DNA of 10,893 bases, taken from NCBI RefSeq assembly GCF_020217185.1, contig NZ_JAIWNX010000042.1, positions 1 through 10,893 on the forward strand, written 5' to 3'. Position numbers and translations under genes: made by a program. The notes beneath the pieces were generated by a model. It was given only the letters and a program-made list of their open reading frames with translations. It ran no database searches and was not told the origin of the DNA. The DNA comes from Asticcacaulis sp. (lineage in GTDB: Bacteria; Pseudomonadota; Alphaproteobacteria; Caulobacterales; Caulobacteraceae). Position 1 is the first letter of the stretch. Every line of letters begins with the position of its first letter. Below are positions 5,543-10,893 of this stretch, piece after piece.

Positions 5543-6748
5543 ATGACCGCCTCCCCTTCCATCGCCGTGATCGGTGCCGGCCCTGCGGGCCTGATGCTGG
5601 CCGAACGCCTGAGTGCCGCGGGCCTGCGGGTCGATATATATGACCGTATGCCGTCGGTGGCACGTAAGTTCCTGATGGCCGGGCGCGGCGGGCTGAACCT
5701 CACCCATTCCGAACCTCTGGCGGCCTTTATCGGGCGCTATGGCGCGCAGGCGGCGGCGCTGAAACCCGCCATCGAATCCTTTCCGCCCAAGGCCTTGCGC
5801 GACTGGGCCGACGGGCTTTCGGCCGACACCTTTGTCGGGACCAGCGGGCGGGTCTTCCCCAAGGCGTTGAAGGCCTCGCCGCTGCTGCGCCAGTGGCTGG
5901 CGCGACTGGAAGCGCAGGAGGTCGGCTTTCATCTGCGCCACACATGGACGGGCTGGGACGGATCGGCCCTGACGTTCGAGCATCAGGGCCAAACCGTGCG
6001 CGTCGCCGCCGATGTGACCGTGCTGGCGCTGGGCGGGGCCAGTTGGCCCCGGCTGGGCTCAGACGGCGGTTGGACGCGGTTGCTCAGCGACAAGGGTGTG
6101 CCCGTCGCGCCGTTGCGCCCGGCCAATATGGGCTTTCGCGTCGGCTGGAGCGCCCTGATCCGCGACAAATTCGCCGGTGAGCCGCTGAAGAACGTCGCCC
6201 TGACCTTTGATGGCCGCACGCGCAAGGGCGAGCTGATGCTGACGCGCGACGGGGTCGAAGGCGGGCTGATCTACGCCTTTGCCGCCGCTCTGCGCGACGC
6301 CATCGAACGCAAGGGCGCGGCTGTGGCGTCATTAGACCTCAAGCCCGAATGGTCGGAGGCGCAGATCCAGAACCGCCTGTCGCGCGGGGCCAAAAACGAC
6401 AGTCTGAGCAATCGCTTACGCAAGACCCTTAACCTGACTCCGGCGCAGATCGCCGTCCTGCGCGAAGGCGATCAGCCGGTCACCCCGGCCCTGATTAAGG
6501 CCGTGCCTCTGACTCTGACCGGGGCGCAGGAGCTGGCGCGCGCCATATCGAGCGCGGGCGGCATCCGCTTTGACGCCCTGACGGTGGCTTACGAACTGAA
6601 GGCCCTGCCCGGTGTGTACGCCATCGGCGAAATGCTCGACTGGGAGGCCCCGACAGGCGGCTATCTGCTTCAGGCCTGCTTCAGTCAGGCCGTCTGGACG
6701 GCTGAGGCGATCCTTCAAAAATTCGGCTTGAATATCCCCGGATCATAG
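5543..6748 (+). CDS. TIGR03862-type FAD-dependent flavoprotein (HI0933/YhiN/BaiN-related)
   Basis: A 401-aa flavoprotein with an N-terminal dinucleotide-binding fold, GAGPAG at residues 11-16, followed by a conserved KFLMAGRGGLNLTHSE segment at about 42-57 that marks the HI0933-like family. ALGGASWPRLGSDG lies mid-protein. The C-terminal GEMLDWEAPTGGYLLQACF contains the second FAD-contact motif, and its DW..PTGGY form is typical of the TIGR03862 branch. Members are predicted NAD(P)/FAD-dependent oxidoreductases; the reaction of this branch is not known to me. AAGGA lies about 6 nt upstream of the ATG at 5543. A Fur-like box overlaps its presumed promoter. Its last 34 bp overlap the 3' end of the convergent SDR gene. 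Length and motifs look intact. Confidence 0.92.
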   Translation: MTASPSIAVIGAGPAGLMLAERLSAAGLRVDIYDRMPSVARKFLMAGRGGLNLTHSEPLAAFIGRYGAQAAALKPAIESFPPKALRDWADGLSADTFVGTSGRVFPKALKASPLLRQWLARLEAQEVGFHLRHTWTGWDGSALTFEHQGQTVRVAADVTVLALGGASWPRLGSDGGWTRLLSDKGVPVAPLRPANMGFRVGWSALIRDKFAGEPLKNVALTFDGRTRKGELMLTRDGVEGGLIYAFAAALRDAIERKGAAVASLDLKPEWSEAQIQNRLSRGAKNDSLSNRLRKTLNLTPAQIAVLREGDQPVTPALIKAVPLTLTGAQELARAISSAGGIRFDALTVAYELKALPGVYAIGEMLDWEAPTGGYLLQACFSQAVWTAEAILQKFGLNIPGS

Positions 6749-7548
6749 CCGAAATCGCGCGTGGCCGCAGAGTGGTCAAAGACCAGATCGGTATTCATGC
6801 GCAAGGCCATATGGACATTGCCTTTCAGCGCTGAGCCGGGCCGCAGAACGCCCAGCACCCCGAACCCCAGCCGCCACGCCCACTCCGGCAGGCTGAGGAT
6901 ACGCGCCGGGTGGCCTTTGGCGGCGAATATCCGCGCCACCATCTCGCGATAGCTGAGCGTCTCGCCGCCTGACAGGTCATAGGCGCGGTTGGCCGTGGCG
7001 TCAGTCGAAAGCACGCCCACAGCCGCCTTGGCCAGATCACGGGCATGGACCGGCTGGCGCAGGCCCGACGCCCGCCCGCACACCGGAAAGAGGCCCAGCC
7101 GGTCGATGGTCGCCGCGATACGGCTGACGTTCTGATCGCGCCCCTCATCATAGATCAGGGTCGGCCGCAGGATCGTCCAGTCCACATCGTGCGTGGCGCA
7201 AAAGGCCTCGATACGCGCCTCGGCCTCGCTCAAAAGTTCGACGACGCGGCGTTCTTCCGGCTGCGGCGAATAGGTCTTTGTGAAGCGCGAGGTCGAGGAA
7301 AAAGCGACGATCCGTTTCATCCCCTGCGCCCATAACACCTCCAGCACGGCCTCGCTGATCAGCCAGAGGGGCGAGGTGACGATCACATGCGCAAAACCCT
7401 CGCCCTCAAAGGCCTGCGGGTGCATCAGGTCGAGGAACAGGTCGTTCGGCTGTTTCGGCTTGCGCGTGGTGAATGCCGCCTGCGGCACGATGTCGCGCAG
7501 CCTCTGCCCCACAAGGCTGGTCGCACCGATTACCAGAAATTTCGTCAT
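6715..7548 (-). CDS. Atypical SDR / NAD(P)-dependent epimerase-dehydratase-like protein
   Basis: A 278-aa Rossmann-fold protein beginning MTKFLVIGATSLVGQRL. The nucleotide-binding loop is GATSLVG (8-14), a variant of GxxGxxG with Ser in place of the middle Gly. VAFSSTSRFTK follows the fourth strand, then WTILRPTLIY, and a QPVHARDLAKA segment and YDLSGGETLSYREM as in NAD-dependent epimerases. I see no YxxxK catalytic pair after the SST segment, which places it among atypical SDRs (NDUFA9-like or nucleotide-sugar-epimerase-like); the substrate is unknown. The start at 7548 is chosen because GAGG lies about 8 nt upstream and the protein then begins directly at the first beta strand. A start at 7623 would add an unlikely extension made from the hairpin repeat. 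The gene is convergent with the flavoprotein gene and divergent from ubiD. Confidence 0.88.
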   Translation of the reverse strand: MTKFLVIGATSLVGQRLRDIVPQAAFTTRKPKQPNDLFLDLMHPQAFEGEGFAHVIVTSPLWLISEAVLEVLWAQGMKRIVAFSSTSRFTKTYSPQPEERRVVELLSEAEARIEAFCATHDVDWTILRPTLIYDEGRDQNVSRIAATIDRLGLFPVCGRASGLRQPVHARDLAKAAVGVLSTDATANRAYDLSGGETLSYREMVARIFAAKGHPARILSLPEWAWRLGFGVLGVLRPGSALKGNVHMALRMNTDLVFDHSAATRDFGYDPGIFKPNF

Positions 7549-7584
7549 AGGCACCTCAGATTCGGCGGCAAGTTTACGTTCTTT

Positions 7585-7617
7585 TCTCCTCCCTGTCGCG
7601 CAGCGATGGGGAGGAGA
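7585..7617. repeat. Dispersed hairpin element, single-stem copy
   Basis: TCTCCTCCCTGTCGC (7585-7599) pairs with GCGATGGGGAGGAGA (7603-7617) around a GCA loop. The result is a 15-bp stem that needs only two G-U wobbles. The outer sequence matches the arms of the repeat at 2765-2921; the tip differs but still pairs. It lies in the 158-bp divergent gap between the SDR gene and ubiD, within the likely 5' leader region of one or both. Confidence 0.85.
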
Positions 7618-7706
7618 GATCACGCAAACTCCGGACGGAACGCCCTTGCAGGCGTCACCTCATCGGCCTATGTCTCGCAGCCGTGTTTCCACGAAGAGTC
7701 CCGGTC

Positions 7707-9239
7707 ATGAGCGCCTACAAATCCCTGCGAGATTTCATAGCCAAGCTCGAACGCGAAGGCGAACTGGTACGGGTGACGGAGCCCGTCTCCACCCACCTCG
7801 AAATGACCGAGATCCAGACCCGCCTGCTGGCCGAAAAAGGCCCGGCTGTGCTGTTCGAAAACGTCATCCTGCCCGATGGCTCAAAGTCCGATATGCCGGT
7901 GCTGGTCAACCTGTTCGGCACGGTGAAGCGCGTGGCCATGGGCGTGACACTCGAAGGGAAAGATCGCACCAATCCGCAGGACCTGCGCGAAGTGGGTGAG
8001 CTTCTGGCCTTCCTGCGGCAACCCGAACCGCCGCGCGGCTTTAAGGACGCCCTCAGCATGTTGCCGCTGGCCAAGACCGTCATGGGGATGCGCCCCAAGA
8101 CCGTCTCCAAAGCCCCGGTGCAGGAGGTGGTGCAGACCGGTAATGACATCGACCTGACGCGCCTGCCCGTACAGGGCTGCTGGCCCGGTGAGCCGGCACC
8201 GCTGATCACCTGGGGCCTTGTGGTCACCAAGGGGCCGTCGGAAGCGCGCGAAGACGATTTCAACCTTGGTATTTATCGGATGCAGGTTCTGGGCAAGGAC
8301 CGCGCCATCATGCGCTGGCTGGCGCACCGCGGCGGGGCGCAGCACCACGCCCGCTGGAAAAAGGCCAAAAAGACAGAGCCCCTGCCCGCCTGCGTGGTGC
8401 TGGGGGCCGATCCGGGCACCATCCTCGCCGCCGTTACGCCGGTGCCGGATACGCTCAGCGAGTATCAGTTCGCAGGCCTGCTGCGCGGGGCCAAGGCCGA
8501 GCTGGTGCCTGCCAAGACCGTACCTTTAATGGTGCCCGCCGAAGCCGAAATCGTCCTCGAAGGCCATGTGCTGCTCGACGACTATGCCGACGAAGGCCCC
8601 TATGGCGACCACACCGGCTATTACAATTCGGTCGAAAAATTCCCGGTGTTTCAGGTCTCGGCCATCACGCGGCGCAAGCAGCCCATCTATCTCTCGACCT
8701 TCACCGGCCGGCCGCCCGATGAGCCGTCCGTGCTGGGCGAAGCCTTGAATGAGGTGTTTATCCCGCTGATCCGTCAGCAGTTTCCGGAGATTGTCGATTT
8801 CTGGCTGCCACCCGAAGGGTGTTCTTACCGCATCGCCGTCATCTCGATGAAAAAGGCCTATCCGGGCCACGCCAAGCGCGTGATGATGGGCGCGTGGTCA
8901 TACCTGCGGCAATTCATGTACACCAAATGGTTGATCGTGGTGGATGATGATATCAACTGCCGCGACTGGAAGGACGTGATGTGGGCGATTTCGACGCGCA
9001 TGGACCCGGCGCGCGACATCACGGTCATTGAAAACACGCCGATCGACTATCTCGACTTCGCCTCGCCGGAAAGCGGTCTGGGGTCGAAGATTGGCCTCGA
9101 TGCCACCAACAAGTGGGAGCCGGAAACCCACCGCGAATGGGGCGAAAAGCTCTATATGGAGCAGGACGTCATCGACCGCGTCAGCGAAAAATGGGCGGCT
9201 ATGGGATTGCCGGGGACGGGTAAGCCGATCTGGAAATAG
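7707..9239 (+). CDS. ubiD: UbiD, prenylated-FMN-dependent 3-polyprenyl-4-hydroxybenzoate decarboxylase
   Basis: Catalyses the decarboxylation step of ubiquinone synthesis, using prenylated FMN (made by UbiX, not in this window), Mn2+ and K+. The 510-aa protein is close to E. coli UbiD (about 497 aa) along its whole length. Visible signatures include [19 protein letters not shown] (Asn186, metal/cofactor site), [10 protein letters not shown] (His207), [63 protein letters not shown] and [13 protein letters not shown]. Nothing is missing. The ATG at 7707 is preferred, with a modest AAGAG about 9 nt upstream; a GTG at 7683 would add eight residues without support. A hairpin repeat lies about 90 bp upstream. 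Only 6 bp separate its stop from the stop of the convergent AT-rich nuclease gene. Confidence 0.97.
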   Translation: MSAYKSLRDFIAKLEREGELVRVTEPVSTHLEMTEIQTRLLAEKGPAVLFENVILPDGSKSDMPVLVNLFGTVKRVAMGVTLEGKDRTNPQDLREVGELLAFLRQPEPPRGFKDALSMLPLAKTVMGMRPKTVSKAPVQEVVQTGNDIDLTRLPVQGCWPGEPAPLITWGLVVTKGPSEAREDDFNLGIYRMQVLGKDRAIMRWLAHRGGAQHHARWKKAKKTEPLPACVVLGADPGTILAAVTPVPDTLSEYQFAGLLRGAKAELVPAKTVPLMVPAEAEIVLEGHVLLDDYADEGPYGDHTGYYNSVEKFPVFQVSAITRRKQPIYLSTFTGRPPDEPSVLGEALNEVFIPLIRQQFPEIVDFWLPPEGCSYRIAVISMKKAYPGHAKRVMMGAWSYLRQFMYTKWLIVVDDDINCRDWKDVMWAISTRMDPARDITVIENTPIDYLDFASPESGLGSKIGLDATNKWEPETHREWGEKLYMEQDVIDRVSEKWAAMGLPGTGKPIWK

Positions 9240-9245
9240 GAGGGG

Positions 9246-10292
9246 TTATGTGACCTTTAGCTCAATAACCTCCAGACCTCCTCTGTTTTTGTAGCCAAAA
9301 TTTTCCTTCGTTTGCTTCCACATCAGTTGATCGTTAAAATTTCGAATTATGGGCCCTCTATGTGAGGGCCATTCTTTATAATGGGCAATATCATCAATAT
9401 CAGCAAATCCAAAAATAGTTTCTATAGATTTCTTTTTGAACTCCCTATAATATAATGGATCATCGGGAAAGTAATAATCTGAATTTGGAAGAGTTATTTG
9501 CAGCCGTATATCCCATGTAACAAAGCCACCCTCAATACAGTTATCTTGCAAATCAAGACGTATCATTTCGGGAGAGCGCTGCGGTATTGTGTGGGATGGA
9601 ACGAGGTAGTCTGCCGAAACATTATAAAATGGACCGTTTGGCGTGTCATGCCAAATGCGGCGGACACGCAGTTCCTCCCCCTCACCAACATCAACTTTTT
9701 GCAATTGATTTATTATCAGTTCCGCATCAAAAAGACTAAGTGGCTGATTCCCAGCTCTACTTTCTAAATAAAGGAAATAACCACAATAATGAGCCATCCA
9801 AGATTCCTCTTGGTCTGTATAGTATAATTTCCACTTAGAATTGTTCGCGGAATTTGGAAAAAAATTCTGTGCAATAAAATATGTACTCGGCGTTAGTATT
9901 TTCCTTTCTATTGAAACCGCATCCCATAACTCCACTTTTAATGGAGTGTTCGATGAAATTTCTGAAATTTTTCTGACTAACTCCGATGACGGGGCGGTAG
10001 TTACAACCAGTAAAAATCCATCAGCAGAAACTTTGCTGCAACGATCCTTAATATCAACAACATCAGAGACACCTACGTTTTTTCCTGAATGGGCAAAATG
10101 CTTACAATCCACCAACCACAACCTCGTACCCCCTGCAATACGACCTGTGAGTGGCTCCTCGATTAAGAGGTCGCGGCCACTATCCGGTCCCGTACCCGTC
10201 CAATGAGGTCTTAAGCCTGACGTTATAGCTATTTCCCTGATTAATTGCTCTAAGGCCACCCCGTCTTTAGGAAGTTCTTGGAAGTTAAGCAT
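9246..10292 (-). CDS. Mrr-like PD-(D/E)XK restriction endonuclease with unrecognised C-terminal domain
   Basis: A 348-aa protein with an N-terminal Mrr-type nuclease core. ALEQLIREIAITSGL (Glu15) forms the first helix, TGTGPDSGRDLLIEE gives the GxD Asp at 41, and LWLVDCKHFAHSG gives Asp62-x-Lys64 of the PD-(D/E)XK site. The following GFLLVVTT and VELWDAVSIER strands fit the fold through about residue 135. The remaining 210 residues are rich in aromatics and look beta-rich (KWKLYYTDQEESWMAHY, YNVSADYLVPSH, YKEWPSHRGP); I do not recognise this part. Mrr-like nucleases usually cut modified or foreign DNA, so a stand-alone defence role is plausible but inferred. There is no methylase beside it. 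The gene is AT-rich and uses ATA, TTA and AGA codons unlike ubiD, which suggests transfer. An in-frame stop 27 bp upstream fixes the start region; no good ribosome site is seen. Confidence 0.88.
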   Translation of the reverse strand: MLNFQELPKDGVALEQLIREIAITSGLRPHWTGTGPDSGRDLLIEEPLTGRIAGGTRLWLVDCKHFAHSGKNVGVSDVVDIKDRCSKVSADGFLLVVTTAPSSELVRKISEISSNTPLKVELWDAVSIERKILTPSTYFIAQNFFPNSANNSKWKLYYTDQEESWMAHYCGYFLYLESRAGNQPLSLFDAELIINQLQKVDVGEGEELRVRRIWHDTPNGPFYNVSADYLVPSHTIPQRSPEMIRLDLQDNCIEGGFVTWDIRLQITLPNSDYYFPDDPLYYREFKKKSIETIFGFADIDDIAHYKEWPSHRGPIIRNFNDQLMWKQTKENFGYKNRGGLEVIELKVT

Positions 10293-10380
10293 AAGCGTAT
10301 CATCCGATAAATAAGCCGATTAATCTCTCTCACGATTCTCCAATTTTCGAATTGGCCATCAGGATGATGTTTAGTTTTGT

Positions 10381-10408
10381 CTATCAAAACAGCATTCTGA
10401 TTTGATAG
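10381..10408. promoter_or_regulatory. Inverted repeat upstream of the nuclease gene, candidate operator
   Basis: CTATCAAA (10381-10388) and TTTGATAG (10401-10408) are a perfect 8-bp inverted repeat with a 12-nt spacer, so arm centres are 20 bp apart, about two helical turns. It lies about 90 bp before the start of the AT-rich nuclease gene and 29 bp past the stop of the next gene upstream, in a gap of 145 bp that must hold the nuclease promoter. Binding by a dimeric regulator is inferred. No regulator gene is in the window. Confidence 0.45.
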
Positions 10409-10423
10409 CCCGACAGCTAAACC

Positions 10424-10436
10424 ACAGGGAGGAGAG
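10424..10436. repeat. Fragment of the dispersed hairpin element
   Basis: ACAGGGAGGAGAG is the reverse complement of CTCTCCTCCCTGT, the outer arm shared with the copies at 2765 and 7585. No matching GGGGAGG arm follows before the AT-rich DNA begins, so this looks like one arm left at the edge of the accessory segment. At 13 bases, chance similarity cannot be excluded. Confidence 0.4.
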
Positions 10437-10437
10437 G

Positions 10438-10893
10438 TTAGCCCGACTTTTTATACGGCGTGCCGTCGGGCCATTTGCCGATGCGGGCGGCGCGTTGTTC
10501 GCGCATTTGAGCCTGTTTGTCGGCCCAGCCCTTTGACCACTCACCGTGCGGAGAGGCCACGGGGATTGCCTCTGGTTTCGCTTCTTCTGTACGTTCAGGG
10601 GCCAACGCCCCTCCGTTCACGGGGCGGCCTGTCTCCTCCCCGGTAAGCCCCTCAGGGCGCGACGGGGGCGGTGGATCGGCGCGAAGGCGACGAGACGCAG
10701 CGGGCGTTTCGGCCGGAGTTGCCTCCTTGACCGGCTTCGGTTTCGCCTTCAGCAGCGGTGTGTATATCCCCCGCAACATCCGCTCGACGGCCATGATGGC
10801 ACGGGCGGTGCGGCCAATCTCGATAGCCGTGGTGGGGCGCGGCGCGGTTTCGAGCGCGGTCAGAATCTGATCCGCAAGGCGCATCAGGCGGTC
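10438..10893 (-). CDS. Hypothetical Pro/Ala/Glu-rich protein, N-terminus possibly beyond the window
   Basis: The frame is open to the right edge. An ATG at 10884 gives 148 aa, but the three codons before it (Asp-Arg-Leu) are also open, so the true start may lie outside. Residues 1-45 from that ATG look like helices with MRLADQILTALE and EIGRTARAIMAVERMLRGIY. A long Pro, Ala, Glu and Arg-rich low-complexity linker follows (about 46-110). The end is a basic tail, QMREQRAARIGKW and DGTPYKKSG, after WSKGWADKQ. GC content and codon use fit the native genes. I do not recognise the family. A small DNA-binding or packaging-type subunit would fit helices plus a charged tail, but nothing proves it. Confidence 0.7.
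   Translation of the reverse strand, partial: DRLMRLADQILTALETAPRPTTAIEIGRTARAIMAVERMLRGIYTPLLKAKPKPVKEATPAETPAASRRLRADPPPPSRPEGLTGEETGRPVNGGALAPERTEEAKPEAIPVASPHGEWSKGWADKQAQMREQRAARIGKWPDGTPYKKSG

Noticed and set aside
5383..5703. N-terminal extension of the DUF2061 protein
   Set aside because: It would cross the Fur-like box and the divergent flavoprotein gene; the ATG at 5382 has GGAGG at good spacing and gives the normal family length.
7549..7623. N-terminal extension of the SDR protein to a start at 7623
   Set aside because: The added residues are encoded by the hairpin repeat, and the inner ATG at 7548 has a better ribosome site and begins at the Rossmann fold.
9498..10206. Two + strand frames (9498-9767 and 9841-10206) opposite the nuclease gene
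   Set aside because: The nuclease frame on the - strand has intact catalytic motifs; these frames have no motifs or ribosome sites.
10340..10355. CCAATT-TTCG-AATTGG hairpin as a terminator for the 10438-10893 gene
   Set aside because: The stem is only 6 bp, mostly A-T, and is not followed by a T-run on the - strand.

Overview
The window looks like a stretch of chromosome from a GC-rich alphaproteobacterium, most likely Caulobacteraceae with Asticcacaulis-like character. This placement is inferred from the style of the proteins (UbiD, an entericidin, a TIGR03862 flavoprotein, a SRAP/UDG pair), from GC-rich coding, and from a GC-rich hairpin repeat of the kind common between genes in Caulobacterales. 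No rRNA, tRNA, CRISPR array or transposase gene is visible.

Layout. Bases 1-780 (- strand) hold an AT-rich, window-truncated accessory gene whose N-terminus resembles phage tail-fibre-assembly proteins. It starts 10 bp after the stop of an RluF-like rRNA pseudouridine synthase gene (791-1555, -). Divergent from that gene is a translationally coupled DNA-damage pair: a SRAP/HMCES-type abasic-site protein (1629-2198) and a family-4-like uracil-DNA glycosylase (2195-2758). A nested inverted repeat of about 157 bp (2765-2921) separates this pair from a short, His-rich CDF-type metal transporter (2925-3584, -). A ChrR/YieF-type flavin reductase (3722-4276, +) follows, closed by a clear terminator (4285-4318).

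The - strand then carries three genes: an unrecognised 189-aa protein (4317-4886), a 41-aa entericidin-type lipoprotein (4939-5064) and a 68-aa DUF2061 membrane protein (5176-5382). A Fur-like 7-1-7 box (5478-5492) lies between DUF2061 and a divergent TIGR03862/HI0933-type flavoprotein (5543-6748, +). The flavoprotein gene overlaps tail to tail with an atypical SDR gene (6715-7548, -). A second copy of the hairpin repeat lies in the divergent SDR/ubiD intergenic region, and ubiD itself (7707-9239, +) is a very well conserved prenylated-FMN decarboxylase for ubiquinone synthesis.

The right end is again accessory. An AT-rich Mrr-like nuclease gene with an unrecognised C-terminal half (9246-10292, -) ends 6 bp from the ubiD stop. 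It has an 8+8 bp inverted repeat about 90 bp upstream of its start. Last comes a GC-rich, Pro/Ala/Glu-rich gene running off the right edge (10438-10893, -).

Functionally, the clearest joint module is SRAP plus UDG: one enzyme makes abasic sites and the other shields them. The two AT-rich genes, each butted against the stop codon of a conserved gene, are the best candidates for recently acquired and poorly described functions, possibly defence-related. The rest is ordinary chromosomal content.
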